From positions 24,760,541 through 24,824,540 of the forward strand of contig CM055094.1 of the NCBI GenBank assembly GCA_029204225.1: a stretch of 64,000 nt of DNA. Direction: 5' to 3'. Source of the stretch: Diphasiastrum complanatum (lineage: Eukaryota; Streptophyta; Lycopodiopsida; Lycopodiales; Lycopodiaceae). The notes below the pieces were generated by a model that worked only from the letters and a program-made list of their open reading frames with translations, searched no databases and was not told the origin of the DNA. The position numbers were made by a program, and so were the translations under genes. Below, piece by piece: positions 34,821-46,910 of this stretch (the first letter of the stretch is position 1; every line of letters starts with the position of its first letter).

Positions 34821-35229
34821 TGATACCAAAATGCCAACTGAATCATGATGCAAGAGAATACTAGCATAAGTAATGTTCCTATTTATGGTGCTCTCTAGAT
34901 GATGTTAAATCTAGCCAATGATGCATGTTATTGTTACTATCCATGTCTCCAATGCCATGACTTTGTGTATATATATATTATTAGCCTAAAAGTATATGGG
35001 AGGTACAACAAACTTAGCCACAATAATGTGGTGAAGGAATGGAGGTTTGTCACATATCATTCGTGACAACATGGAAACCTGGAAGCGTGAAAGCCAGGTT
35101 TAGTCAAAAATCATAAGTCCAGTACACCAAGCCCCACAACTATGGGAGTAACCAAAGTGTGTCAAATAGATCACACTTCTCACATCTCAAATGTGTCTCC
35201 TGAAACAAAACAAGCTTATGGAAAATAAA

Positions 35230-36040
35230 GAAAACTGGCCCTTTTGTATAAAATGGCGGCTGCTAGTTTCATGTGAAGAATGGGATTGGTGAAGAGTACT
35301 CCCAAGTACATAGATGAAGAGATTATCTGTAGAGGTCGTCTATCAAATGTGAAGGTCTATCTTTACATATAAGATTGAGATATGTTAAAGACCATAACCT
35401 TGGTCCTTTTAACATTTATCATGTAAAGTATCGTATGTTGCTACAGCCCTTCTGTACACATGGAGGCCAAAGCAATGCCATTTGCATATAGAAGAATAGA
35501 GATCAATACATCACCAAATCGACAAACCTTTTCCACCACTTTGATTGATATCCATCTCAAGCTCGTCGATGTAAAGGCTAAATAGAGTAGGAGAGAGTGG
35601 GAACCCCTTCTTCACACCAATAGCGTTGGTAATTATGTCGGATGCCCTCTTGTGATCTGAAACATCCTATTACTCTCTCATATAATGCTAAGACTACCAA
35701 GATAGTATCTAGTGGATCGTGTAGATCTATGAGCCTCTGGATGAGTAACTGGCAAGGTGCAAAATTAAAAGCATGCCCGAGTTCAACAAAGCAATAAGAA
35801 ACTTGCTCCTTCCGATGTCTTGATGTGTCTTGAGACTATATACGTGATCAATGGTGGAATGGTGCACTCTAAAGCTTGCTTGTCCCATTGCATGTAGTTG
35901 TTTGGACTCCGCCTTCCTGTGTACTGTAATCTAAAAAATGGCCTCATACATGGCGAATCATAATAGTTCGGTAGTTTTTTGGTCTCATAAGGTCACCACT
36001 CTTGTGAATGGGGTGAATGACATTGATGGGGCCATGGGTT
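35230..36040 (-). pseudogene. LINE reverse transcriptase, dead active site
   Basis: The minus strand gives, in order, INVIHPIHKSGD and PKNYRTIMIRHV (36027-35946), HAMGQASFRVHHSTIDHVYS, KKGFPLSPTLFSLYIDELE, LLYANGIALAS (about 35470-35500), KRTKVMVFN and YLGVLFT. This is the standard non-LTR RT series. The catalytic (Y/F)ADD box is YANG, so both catalytic aspartates have been lost. Multiple frames are used. Confidence 0.88.
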
Positions 36041-36964
36041 GAAAAGAGTAAGCTAGGAAGGGTAAGTCAATATCAACAACATGGGTGAGCAATTTGACTT
36101 CTAGGTTTTCAATGTCATAGGCATGGTTACGTTTTAGCTTATCCTTCACATACCATCTATGGCGTGAAGAAGGAGACTTGGAGGTATAGGAGAGATGGTA
36201 ATGGGGTTGGGTAGTATATATATAATGTGGTGGCATATTGGGTACCAACGTATAGATAACTCAAAGGAGGAGGAGCATGTGGGAGGATTAATGGGCTATC
36301 ATTAGGTTTTCTTGCTTTGAAGTTTAGGGTTTAGGAATACTTCTGTCTTTTGCTGTGTAGTCGAGCTAACCATTAGAATAAGGCGAACCTAAAACACTTT
36401 CACCGATGCTCAAGTTTGAGAGTTATGCATTTAGGGTTTTAAATGTATTGGTATTTTTGCTTGGAAGTTCAAGGTTCGAGAGTGCGAATGATTTTTTTTT
36501 TCAGGTTTAGGGTTTAGGGTTCAAATCAATAGAGTCCATATATAACTCACCAAAAAATGAGCTTGAGGAAGATCTATACAGGAGGTCAACAAGTCTCTTA
36601 TTTTAGCTTCCATGCACTATATTTGCATTTGGTTTCATGAAGGAATTGACGAGAGGAGACATTGATCCAAAGAACGTGAAGCTGGAATCTAAAACATTTC
36701 TTATCATACCATTTACTACAATATGGCATGTAGAAAGGAAGGAGAGTGACACAACTTTAGGTAAGAAAAATGGCTATGTATCCAAAGGGACCTCAACAGG
36801 CATTGAGCTAAGGAGCGACAGTAGAGATTCATGGTAGAGAAGGGATCTATGCAATACACACAAGGTGTTATGTGTGGGTGATGATGAATGGCGAACAGAT
36901 GATGGTAAATGGCCTAAATGGTGGCCAATGGAATATGAGAAGAAAATGATTAGATTGTGTGGTG

Positions 36965-37217
36965 GGGGAGACTACAAGGTTGGAGATGTATGGAATGAGA
37001 GCCAGACATCCCATGAGGTAATCAGCTATGTTGTGTAATTTGGGTGGCCTATGAAATTAACCAATAAGGGTATTTTGTCTAGGCCATTGTATATGACCAG
37101 CTCATCAGATCCCCCTAGAAGCGATAAGTGCTCTCCATATGCTATAATTGGTGAGATCAAGCTTCTCACTATCCAAATGCATGTAGATAATCCTTGATAG
37201 GTTTGAAGCAGAAACAA
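36965..37217 (-). pseudogene. LINE endonuclease (APE-type) fragment
   Basis: The minus strand reads AYGEHLSLLGGSDELVIYNG, FIGHPN and, after a frameshift, IADYLMGCLALIPYISNL. The ELVIYNGL and (S/x)ADY motifs belong to the C-terminal half of LINE endonucleases. Bases 36041-36964 between this and RT show no clear motif. Confidence 0.75.
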
Positions 37218-37426
37218 TTACATATGCCCTTGGAGGCATGGAAAGATACCCATCTACCAGTGTGCTTGGCTTCTTGAAAAGCCTTTCTACTCCTCCACCT
37301 ACAGGAATGTGAGGTCATCATCTATAAAAATGTGTGCCTTTGAGCTTGGCCTGCTGTCTAAGTGTGGCTCATCTCTACATTCTTGAGATACAAACCTAAT
37401 AACCAGAGTTGTGTGGTATCCTTGAC

Positions 37427-37428
<2 letters not shown>

Positions 37429-37488
<60 letters not shown>
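37429..37488. repeat. (GA)30 microsatellite
   Basis: Sixty bases of uninterrupted GA. It creates the poly-Ser-Leu run in the minus-strand open frame 37358-37753, which I do not regard as a gene. Confidence 0.98.
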
Positions 37489-37496
<8 letters not shown>

Positions 37497-37499
37497 TTG

Positions 37500-38599
37500 T
37501 TGGAAGTCCTTGCTTTTGAGTTATAAAACCTGTTTTGTTTGCCAGCCATAGAAATAGGGGGATGGGAGAAACTGACCGCACGTTGGAAAGCAAAGAACTC
37601 CTCTCGACCAGATAGGAGGGAGACAATACTTGCACGTGCTTCATATGTGGTAGCCAAGGGTGCTAGACTTCCTGATAATGACACATCACGTCGAAGTCGA
37701 CCTCCTTCTGCTTCAGTTTCAAATTGAAGGCTGCATAAATACCATATTTTCACATTTTAAGTCAAATTAATGAACAACTTTTATCTAATGAAATGATATA
37801 TAATGATTAATAGTTAACCAACTGAGGATACATTGTGATTCATACTTGAGAGAGGACATTGTTGAATTGCATGCATTTCCATTGTAAAGCTCTTATGATG
37901 TTGAAAGAAAGAGACACATCACCAAAGACATCGTGCTGCTTTCTGTAAATAGCAGAAAGTTGATTTATTCAAGCAAGCGGATAAGAACCCAAAGATTATA
38001 AATTTCTCTCCTTAGAGAAACTTGGGCATTTTTTTATTTTTGACAATAGTAAGGTACATAGAATTAGAAGAATAAACAAACATGTGCATATTGTGTTGAG
38101 TTAGATCACCCAATTGGTGGGCTAACAGGTGGATTGACAATGTATGATATGAGCAGTCCATAATGGTCTACATCAATGAAACTTTTGCATGACTTTGTTG
38201 TTTTTAGCTCATAAGAATTGACTTGACTAGAAATGGACACTAAAAACTTTATTGAAGCAAAATCATAGCCGTAGTCAAATTAAGGCCTGGTGGATCAGTA
38301 AAGGATTGCATTGATGTAGAGTATCAATAGTAATGACTTGCATGTATGGGAGTAGTGTATGCTTGCATGGGCACATGCACTAATGAAGTCGAGGCTATTT
38401 CCTCTAGGAGAAACGTGCCCTACTCCCATTCCTATTGTGTGATTTCATTGCCAGTTTCCTGTCTCTACACTTGCATCATATCCTATGGCATGGGGGTGAT
38501 GCTATTGGAGATTGATCAATAGCTTCTATATGGTTGGGTGGTTTTGGCTCCACTGTTATTCCTTTGTGTGTGTCTTGTGAGTAGGATCTTGAGGTGCTT
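37500..38599. other. Unassigned spacer
   Basis: Includes an open frame at 37539-37727 (plus) and its minus-strand counterpart without recognisable motifs. Nothing else seen. Confidence 0.35.
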
Positions 38600-39720
38600 C
38601 TCCTCACAATGATAGTCCAGAATGACAACATTGTGACAAGATCAAGAAACTTGATGTATCCAGCTCTAAGAAATGAGTTTGATAGAAGTTAGGTTTAACA
38701 CCCTATTGGCCCTGCCAACTATGCTGAAGATAAGCTCGATGGATAGATTGTTTGATATATTAATTGGTGCTTCCTAGAAGATTTGATTTGGAGATGCCGA
38801 ATTTATTTAGAAAGCGGTTTACTCGTGATCACCAAGAGAATTGGGAACCCTAACAAGGAAGTTGTATTTTACCCCTTTGGCTAAGCACTAATTAAGTTGT
38901 AAGCTGTACATAACTCATGGGGCATGTTAAAAAATTAAATACATGAGACCCCCCTTTTGTAAGTTGAGTAGATTAGTGCAAGTGGCCCACTTGGCCAAGT
39001 AGCTCACTCCAATGGTTGACACCTAGACTTTCCATGCATGTAATTGAGGTGCTTGCCTCACAAGGATTTGGAGGACCCATGCCCTCCTCTCTCTCTCTCT
39101 CTAGCAATTCATTTCCTCTTCTAACTTTTGGTGTTGTTCTCCTTGTATGTGATGTTTTCCATAGCTAAGTTTCTCAAGCTTTCATAGTTGATCGAGTATT
39201 GAAGTTAAGATACTCCATAGCTAGGTCTTGCAATTTATCACATGATTGCACCAAAATGATTTTCTGGGCCAGCTGCATTATGGAACAATCATTCCAGAAT
39301 GCAGGAATGTGGCCTGGAACGCAGTTCCAAAACACCTAAAAAAAATTATGTAGCAGTTGTAGAACCCAAAAGAGAGGCATGCGAACTACGTGCATTACAA
39401 AAGTATAACGTAAAGCTTGCAAGTCGGGAGGGGCTTGTGGTGATGGCTGATCTATATCTAAGGCTAGATGGAACATGAGATTGGAGTGACCGAATTGTTT
39501 AGTGGGGTTATTGGTAAGGTCAAGATGCACAACAAGATGAAGTCCAGTGACCTGAGAGAATTGACCATGTTGTCCTCCACTATGTGGATGAAATTTGAAT
39601 TCCCGTAATGGACCAACTATCTAAGCTATTCATGTATGACTGGCTCATGAGACACACCCAAGTGCAATAAATGCTCACCATATGTTGTCATTCAGCCATC
39701 AAAATCTGCTTATGCTCTAT
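38600..39720 (-). mobile_element. LINE relic 2 (endonuclease and C-terminal traces)
   Basis: Minus strand: MTTYGEHLLHLGVSHEPVI (about 39640-39700) aligns with AYGEHLSLLGGSDELVI of relic 1. At 38640-38720 the reading THFLELD and the 'ctatcaaactcattt' region match the C-terminal region of relic 3. RT is missing between them, so this copy had an internal deletion of over 2 kb, or two fragments lie side by side. Confidence 0.6.
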
Positions 39721-40809
39721 GAATACCAAGCTCCACATCATGTACATCAATGTTGCAATACATCATATTCAAGCCGCTTTGGGGGCCTAAAACTTTTTTT
39801 CTTGAAATGCTGGAAATTAGGGACACTTCAAACATCATAGGAAGAGACGTTCTCACGAAATGAAAAAAATAGTTTCCTGTGTCATTTCTATGACAATTAT
39901 CCACCTAGGAAAACATGGTATTTAAGGAAAGACATATATACAATGGAAATATGCTTCTTGAAATCTTTGACAAGTTTGAATCAGGATGCCAAAAAGTTAC
40001 CCAACATAAATAAAGAGCAAAATGAAAAAGATTACAATAAAATTTGTAGCTTAGAGATTATTAGTTAAGAATGTGACTTTGTGGTTGATACAAATGTGAC
40101 CTTCTAGCTTCCCTTGTCCATCAAAAATAAAGAAAACTCAGTTCAAGAGTCCTTTATGCAAGTACTACATGTCATACAAGTATTTAAAGATAGTTGCTCT
40201 CACGTCCTACTTTTTTTTGTGCAAACACGACTAGTTTGTTGAAATGATGTGAAATGAACAAACATATAGTCCAAGTCAAAAAGCGTCTGAAGCATAATTA
40301 ATTGATTGTAACAAATTCAACATCTTTTGAAATGGTGACAAATTTGACTAGTGTAGGCCTTTCACTTACAATGGATTGAAATAACACTCATATAGAGGCT
40401 AGTTCATCCCAATGTATATTTTGCACAAAACATGGAAATAACAAAATTAAACTTGATACCTTTCAAAATCAATCAAAGGTCCCTCTTCTGTGCCAAGAAA
40501 GAGCTCATCAGGAGGTGCTGCGGCTGTGCATATAAGTCGACAATGATGGTTATAGAGCTCATCAACGAGAGTGATAAATCTTCTTGCCTACAAGGCAGAA
40601 AAGGTCAAAAAACCACATACAAGTATCGTTAACTGTCTTGCTTGAGTAACCACATTCAAAAGCCAAAATGGTATCACAAGGATAACATAAAACTAGCTAA
40701 TAACCTAGCATTTTATAGTCCAACTAAGAATGCGTGTTCTAGTTGTCCTCTATCACTGCAAATTTAAAAATCATCACAATAATAGTATTGATAGGGATTA
40801 TGAGCATGC

Positions 40810-40985
40810 ATTTAAGAGCTTTTGATTATTAAAATGCTTCAGCTCTTCATAGGAGAAAACTCACCGACATTACTTGTAGGGATTTGTATCGAATAGTATT
40901 TGGTGATGTTCAATAGTTTTTAAAAGAAATTATTCATTGTAAATCAATTATAGTCATCTTTATGCTTTATGTCGTCATAACTATT
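40810..40985. repeat. Dispersed repeat related to 54225-54385
   Basis: Shares 'attaa(g/a)atgctt', 'ggaaaactca', 'cttgtaggg(c/a)ttttgtat'-like and 'tttggtgat' blocks and ends in 'atgctttatgt' in both copies, same orientation. About three quarters of positions agree. Probably an old LTR portion. Confidence 0.6.
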
Positions 40986-41041
40986 TATCTGTTTATAACT
41001 TGGTATGAGAGAACTCTTTTGAGCAATTGGGAGGGTGCTAA

Positions 41042-41447
41042 TGTCATGCCCACTAATGGACCGATCTCGGATTATTATCCCGTAAGGAGGTTAGTAGGCC
41101 TACCTTGACCCGTGAATTAATTATGGCCCTCATGGTATTAAAGTCATAATTAATTGGTTAAGGGCCTCAAACTCTAGATGGTGGATTGGTATGGAACTAA
41201 CAATGACTCATAGGGGAAGTGGATAAGGTGGCCCAATCAGGATGCTGTCCAGTGAGGTGTCACAGTTCACTTCTAGTTGAGGAGGAGCCTTGGAGGGTAT
41301 AAGTATACCCATAGGTCTCCCATGGAGGAAAGCTGGATTTGGCGATCTATCTAGGTTTGGTTGGGTAGGTTTGTCCACCATCCGATTCCCTTTGGTTCTA
41401 TTGGTTCAGCATCCTAGTCTTTGATTCCCTGGTGTAGGTCTTGAAAG
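41042..41447 (+). repeat. LTR of an otherwise missing element
   Basis: Starts TGTCATGCCCAC and ends just before a perfect primer site. The expected CA end is not visible, so the inner border is approximate. The 41470-41793 open frame beyond it is probably untranslated leader. No gag or pol of this element follows. Confidence 0.6.
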
Positions 41448-41460
41448 TGGTATCAGAGCC
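41448..41460 (+). promoter_or_regulatory. Primer binding site, initiator Met-tRNA
   Basis: TGGTATCAGAGCC, followed by an AAAG extension, next to the LTR end. Confidence 0.88.
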
Positions 41461-43243
41461 AAAGCTAGGATGAATTGGCGATGGAAAGCACACGAGAGGA
41501 ATACAAGAATTGGTGGGTGGATCTTGCGAGATGGGGTCCTAATTCTTGGAGAAGAGCAAAAGCGGACGCAAAGGCTTGGTGGTTTTGATTCACTTTGTTT
41601 TTTTCCAATTCTACGGTTTTTCGAGGATTTTTGTTCCAAGGTAGGTAGACTACCAAGTTTTGCAACAACGTTGAAAATTAGGCTCTTGAAAAGTAAAACT
41701 CGGAAGTGGATTAAATCCATTTTTTTTTGGCCGTATATCTTGAAATTCTTAATCCTGTGGATCCACTTTGAGTTCCTTGGATTGAGTTTATAAGCATGCA
41801 TAAACTAGTCAATAAAACATAAGCATATTGATGAGAATTGTTTGGAGACAATTCTCGCAGGTTAATAAGATATCTCGATGAGAATTACTTATTGACCTAG
41901 GATGGACTTAGATTCAGATTGAATGTGGTGTTTTGAAATTGGGCCCACACCTAAACATTCACATATTTCTAAATCAGGTGCAACTAACAAAATTAGGAGC
42001 ATTGTTTTTGAGTTAGTTGTTTGAATCTATAGTGTAACATCATTTATATGTATTGCTTATAAGTCACAACCATTACGTGCATAGGATACGCATGAACTTT
42101 TGGTTTAAATTTTTTTCTCAATTGGAAAGAAAATTATCCCGTAAACTCAGGTGAGCTGGATAGTTAAAGTGACCAAAAGTCAAAACTTCACGTATTGAAG
42201 TTTCGATAGTTATTCTAGATTGGAACTTAAGAGTAATGGGGTCTAGATGCATTCTAGATTGAACTGACTTTGGAATAACACTTTGTGCCATGTCTAGAGT
42301 AAGAAAAATTTGGAAATTATAATTCTCTATAGGCATCATAAAGTGAGTTGATAAGTCCAAAACTTTCCTTAAGAAAAGGACTTTTCTAAAGAAACTCATA
42401 TGTTTTTTAAGAATAGTAATATTCACGTCCTCTTATTATCAAGTGTAGAAGAAGAATCCGATGAATTGTGATTGACAAATCTAGCTCAGATTCTAGTTTA
42501 TACTTGATCGTTAGGAGAGGGCAACATGCATGGATGAAAGAACAAATGATATAAGCATATGTCTTATGATGGCAGCATTGTGGCAACCAAACATGTCTGG
42601 AAGAGGTTTCAAATGCATTTCCAAACATGGCCGCTTGAAATGCATTTCAAACAGCCAAATTTCATAGTTTTTCCCCAAAAAAAGTGGCCATGCCCCCCTA
42701 AAAAATGGCAATTATTTTTCTTTTGGGGGCTGCGTGACCTCAAGGTTAAAGGGCCTAATTTTGATACCCTATGAGGTCAGCCCCCAACCCCCCACCAAAA
42801 AAGCTTCATCAGACATCAGACAACGGAAGAGGAGTTTTTTGGAAAGGCAGGCAGTGGCCACAGCGCATTTTGGAGGAGGCTTCTACCTGACCTTCAGCCA
42901 TCGTTAGAGCTCCAACAGCTGCAAAAATTTGTAGGTAAAGGTTTTGGCCCATTCTGAAGCTAATAGCAACTTCAAATCAAGCTAAAAATTAGGCTATTCT
43001 GAGATATATGGATGTCTTCTCCAAAAACGACTTCTTGGTCTTTTTTTTTGCAAGTTTGTTGGCTAATTGTCACTCATCCATTCCTTCTGAAATTTTGCAG
43101 CATTGTTGAAGAGACTAGGGTGCTCCATACTAAATAGGCTACTTGGGTAATCAGGAGTTTTAATGCTTTGCATTTCAGTTTGTAGCAAAGTGCTGTCTTT
43201 CACCATTTCTCAGGTTTGAAGTTAAATCACTTTCAAGTTTACA
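41461..43243. other. Leader-like and unassigned sequence
   Basis: 41470-41800 may be the leader of the LTR element. 42590-42800 contains 'gcatttc' repeats and C/A homopolymers. No coding motif recognised. Confidence 0.35.
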
Positions 43244-43590
43244 ATGCCTAAGGCAAGGTTAGAGGCATGGGCACATGTACTGATCCTAGGGGAGGCTGGA
43301 AAATCATTAGGCGGATTAGGGATGAAGAAAGTCCAATGTAAGTTTTGTGACCATGTGTTTCAAGGTGGGCTGCAAAGAGTTATTTCTCAGTAGCCAAAAG
43401 GGTGTGAAACCATGTACAAAGACGAAGTAGCTGCCCTTGACAAAGAGTTGCTAGTAATAAAAGAGAAATGGGTTAAATATCGTTGGACTATTGTATGTGA
43501 CGGTTGGTCAGACACTCGAGGAGGCCCTTGATAAACTTCTTAGCCACTAGAATTCATGGTTCTGTTTTCCTTTGCTCGATCAAAGTCTTA
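43244..43590 (+). pseudogene. hAT-type transposase relic (BED finger and DUF659)
   Basis: Starts at an ATG (MPKARLEAWAHV). VQCKFCDHVFQGG is the N-terminal half of a BED zinc finger, then an in-frame TAG, then KWVKYRWTIVCDGWSDTRG of the DUF659 domain, and after a -1/+1 shift RPLINFLATRIHGSVF. The two domains are normally separated by more residues, so an internal deletion is likely. The dimerisation domain and terminal repeats are absent. Confidence 0.8.
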
Positions 43591-43714
43591 CTTTTATTGG
43601 CTTCATATGAAGTTTGATTTAGTCACTCTAATCTAGCATTATAATTTTTGTGCTCGCAATAATTACGCGTGCTAAAACTCTTGGACTTCTTCAACAGTGG
43701 CCTATTGCCCCACA

Positions 43715-44940
43715 CATAGTGATGTCATAAGACTTGTCTTGTTGTGGTGGATCGTTTTTCCAAACAAGCACATTTACTTCTTGTCAAGTCTACTCTTACA
43801 TTCGAGCAATGTGCTCGCATTTTGTATTTGAGATAATTAGCCTACACAACCTTCCATGTTCCATTCTTATTGACCGTGACTCTCGTTTTACTTTTGGTTT
43901 TTGGACAGAACTTAGTTGTATTTTGGGTGTTAAACTTTTTATGGACACTGCTTTATCATTCATTTGTTGATGGTCAATCAATGGTTCTAAATCGTATTTT
44001 AAAATATTATATATGTAACTTTGTCTGACCTTCTGGTTGAGATTGGGAAAGCATTTCTGTTTTGCAGAGAACAATTATAACAATTCTGTCAGTAGCAGCA
44101 CAGGTGTGTCTCCTTTCCTCCTGGCCATCAATTGTTCACCAATTTTACCAGGTATACGACGACCCTCTGATGATGTCCCATTGACTTTATCTTCTTTTCT
44201 TGCTAATTCTCATGATTGGAATGTGCAGGCACAACATCATATGGCACATAATCATCATCAGTATAAGTCATTAGCTGATCGCCATAGGTCTTTTCTAGAA
44301 TTTTCTGAAGGCCTCCCTGTTTACCTACATCTTTCTTTTGCCTGCCATAAGTTTGTTCAGGGCCACTTTCTTACTGAGAAGTCATTTGCATGTCACTATG
44401 GTCTTTTTCAAAATCTAGAAAAGCTTAGTTGTATCACATATCGTTTATAGCTGTTTGACACTATGCACGATTGTGATATCTTTAATGTTAGTCTACTTTG
44501 CTCATCTTTTTCCTAGCGAACCTTATGATCCTTCTTTTTCTTTGGAGCCTAAACTATTTCCTTTTTTGCCTGCCGTTCTCTTGCAAGTTCGGGTCATTTG
44601 CATCGTCGTCATCGCCTTATCCAGTTTCTTGTCTAGCGGGATGATCGCCCTATTCATGAGGCTACTTGGCAATTTCTTGATGTTTTTGCGCACACACCTC
44701 TATTAAAAGAATAGGCTCGCACTCTTCACACTTTGGTACAAGTTTCTCATGTTGCTGATGTACCTCATAATAATGTTGTTTCTCTTGATGATGTTGTTGT
44801 TGTACCTGGATATTATCGCTCATGTTGATGTTGTACCACCTAATATTGTTGTTATTTCTCCTTATGATTATATACTTGCTTGCTATTGTTGGTCCCAATG
44901 CTCTTGCTATCGATACTCCATTAATTTTTGACAATGATAT
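43715..44940 (+). pseudogene. Gypsy integrase and chromodomain relic
   Basis: Frames together read VVVDRFSKQAHLLLV, LHNLPCSILIDRDSRFT and FWTELSCILGVKL of the integrase core, then a gap, then STGVSPFLLAINCSP, SLADRHRSFLEF, FVQGHFLTEKSFA and CITYRL of the C-terminal region, and finally HRLIQFLV and EATWQFLDVFAHTP of a chromodomain. This is the same family as the 46225-51524 element, but here the integrase core that the latter lacks is present. Frameshifts and stops are frequent. Confidence 0.85.
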
Positions 44941-45084
44941 CTCAGTCTCTCATCCTCCAGCATTGATTACTTAGTGAGATAGTTTTATTACTATTTGACA
45001 TGAGATAAATTTCTCTATGCTTGGATATTGCATAAGCATTATGGTACTAAAAGCAAGTCTCTGCGATTTGACTCTGGGAATGAC

Positions 45085-45226
45085 ACCATTAGCAGGAAAT
45101 TATCATTGCAATTTATAATTGTCTCCACAAGCAGGTCACTTAGCCATTACGATTTAATAATTGCCATTGCCATTGCCATCACTTAGCCATTACAGTTCAC
45201 AAAAGGCATTCAAAGTACATGTGACA
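45085..45226 (-). repeat. Truncated 3' LTR of the minus-strand Gypsy
   Basis: Matches the outer end of the LTR at 8978-9645 ('caaagtacatgtgaca', 'attgtctccaca') and stops near 45085. Directly to its right the complement of 'tttccctcctc' is the polypurine tract GAGGAGGGAAA. Confidence 0.8.
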
Positions 45227-46224
45227 TCATTTCCCTCCTCAAATGACATTGTCCTCGATGGCAAAGTCTGGATACTCTGCATGCAACCCATGCATGGTCT
45301 CCCAGGTAGCATCATTGAGAGGTTGTCCATGCCATGCAACCAAGTACTCACGGAGCAAACGATTTCGCAATCGTCCCTACCTCCGGTCCAATACTCTCGT
45401 TGGTCCATGCATCACCTCCCCATGCTCTTGAAACAATACAAGGCCATCATCCAACAAGTTATCACTGTCATGTGAAACCTTTTTTAAGTGTGAAACATGA
45501 AAAACAGGATGAACATTACAATCAACAGGCAAATCCAATTCATAAGCAAAGCCATTAATCTTTTTAAAATTCTTCCTCCACAGTATCTAGGTGACAACTT
45601 ATAACACTTCCCTATCTTAAGGGTTTTTGAATCCTGCGGAATCTTGAGAAAAACCATGTCTCCTTCCTCAAACTCTCTTGGTGTACGATCCCGATCGGCA
45701 TAAGTCTTTGCATGATCCATCTCCGCTCTTACATTTGCCCTTGCTAACTCCGACATCTATTGCATGTGAGTTAGAAATTTCATAGCACTACGTGTCTTAT
45801 GAGGCATACCCATAGTAACTGGACTGGCTGGTCCAGAACCATAACTTAGCTCGAAAGGAATCATCTTCATAGATGCATTCTTTTTATAATTATAGGAAAA
45901 CTCCAACAATGGTAGGTAAGGTTCCCATTGCGTTTCCTTTTCACTCACATACGCCCTATGCATGTCTTCCAAAATTTGATTGACTCTCTCAATCTGTCCA
46001 TCCGTTTTAGGATGATCAAAACTACTCTTTCCCAACTGCACCTCTAACTTCTCAAATACTGCAGTCTAAAAACTGGCAATAAAACGGGAGTCTCTGTCAG
46101 ACACAATGGATCTAGGTAATCCATGAAGTTTGAATACATGCTGCATAAACAAATCAATCGTACCAAGTGCATCAATCTTATTATTAGATGGGATAGAATG
46201 AGCCATTTTAGTGAGTCTGCCAAA
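45227..46224 (-). pseudogene. Gypsy integrase core, C-terminus and chromodomain
   Basis: Minus strand: FGRLTKMAHSIPSNNK, LHGLPRSIVSDRDSRF, then a stop and HPKTDGQIERVNQILEDMHR, WEPYLPLLEFSYNYK with the integrase Asp and Glu region, EFEEGDMVFLKIP and KLSPRYCG. The chromodomain follows, with REYLVAWHGQPL and ATWE, ending near the polypurine tract. Stops and shifts separate 46260-46066, 46041-45757 and 45756-45484. Chromodomains in Gypsy elements bias insertion to chromatin marks. Confidence 0.87.
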
Positions 46225-46665
46225 GTTATGGACTCGGCTCATTACATTCGCCGCGTCCATTTACATTTAGTTTACTTTATGCATATGCAGGCCTTGGGCC
46301 CTTTTTTATTCATTAGTGACACTTAGACTATATGGTTGGCCTTTGGCCTTATTATTCATTATTAGGCCATTTGGACATATTACTGGAGAGTGGGGGCCTT
46401 CTTGGAGAGCGCACTATTTTCCCTCCCAGTTGGGCCCTAGCCACTGGAAGCTTCCTTTTAGGGCTTCCTCTTGGCTATAAGTAGGGAAACTGTGTCATTT
46501 GTTATTCAGCTGATGATATTGATCTCTCTCTTTAGTCTCCTTAATCTCTCTCTTTCCTGCTTTCTAGGGTTAAGTCTTGCTTATGTGTTGCTTTCATAGC
46601 TTAAGTCTTGCTTATGTGATGCTTTCATAGCTTAGCTTTAGATCAGCTGTGGCTTTATTCGTAAC
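46225..46665 (+). repeat. 5' LTR (441 bp)
   Basis: Runs GTTATGGACTCGG...TTCGTAAC. The termini GTTA/TAAC are inverted, rather than the usual TG/CA. It contains 'ggctataagtaggg' as a likely TATA region and a tandem 'cttatgtg(t/a)tgctttcatagc' pair near the 3' end. Confidence 0.93.
46475..46481 (+). promoter_or_regulatory. Likely TATA box in the LTR
   Basis: CTATAAG within 'ggctataagta', the only TATA-like motif in the 3' half of the LTR, with T/C-rich sequence downstream. The same motif is kept in the 3' LTR at 51334. Inferred from position only. Confidence 0.55.
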
Positions 46666-46666
46666 T

Positions 46667-46680
46667 TGGTATCGGGGCAC
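46667..46680 (+). promoter_or_regulatory. Primer binding site, variant
   Basis: TGGTATCGGGGCAC one base after the LTR. It differs from the standard initiator-Met site at two positions (AGA to GGG), which may mean a different tRNA or mutation. Confidence 0.75.
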
Positions 46681-46885
46681 TTTCCTGATTGCTGAATTTC
46701 AGATCTGATTTTCTGATTGGGTGCCCATTTTCCTTGCTGATTTTTCTCTCTTTGCTAAGGGCTTTCGTCTCTTTGCTTCAGCAACATTCAGCACAGTTTG
46801 GAGGACCAGCTCCTATCAAAGCATTTTCCTTGGCGGAGCTTTAGCAAATAGTTAGCGGAAGTACTTCCGCTAAATTTGGCGGCCG

Positions 46886-46910
46886 AAATTTTTTTTTTTT
46901 TTTTTTTTTG
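46886..46910. repeat. T-homopolymer in the leader
   Basis: A run of more than 20 T in the untranslated leader between primer site and gag. Confidence 0.9.

Larger units (their letters stand above)
34400..37230 (-). mobile_element. LINE (non-LTR retrotransposon) relic 1
   Basis: Reading the minus strand from 37230: an AP-type endonuclease fragment, then RT, then the C-terminal region, in correct LINE order. All parts are broken by stops and frameshifts. No poly(A) tail or target duplication was identified. Matching relics lie at 38600-39720 and 60160-60900, so the family was once active here. Confidence 0.85.

Noticed and set aside
36505-36522. Telomere-like 'tttagggtttaggg'
   Set aside because: Only about two units; far too short for an interstitial telomere array.
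37358-37753. A 131-codon minus-strand frame with a Ser-Leu run
   Set aside because: The run is the (GA)30 microsatellite and the rest has no recognisable domain.
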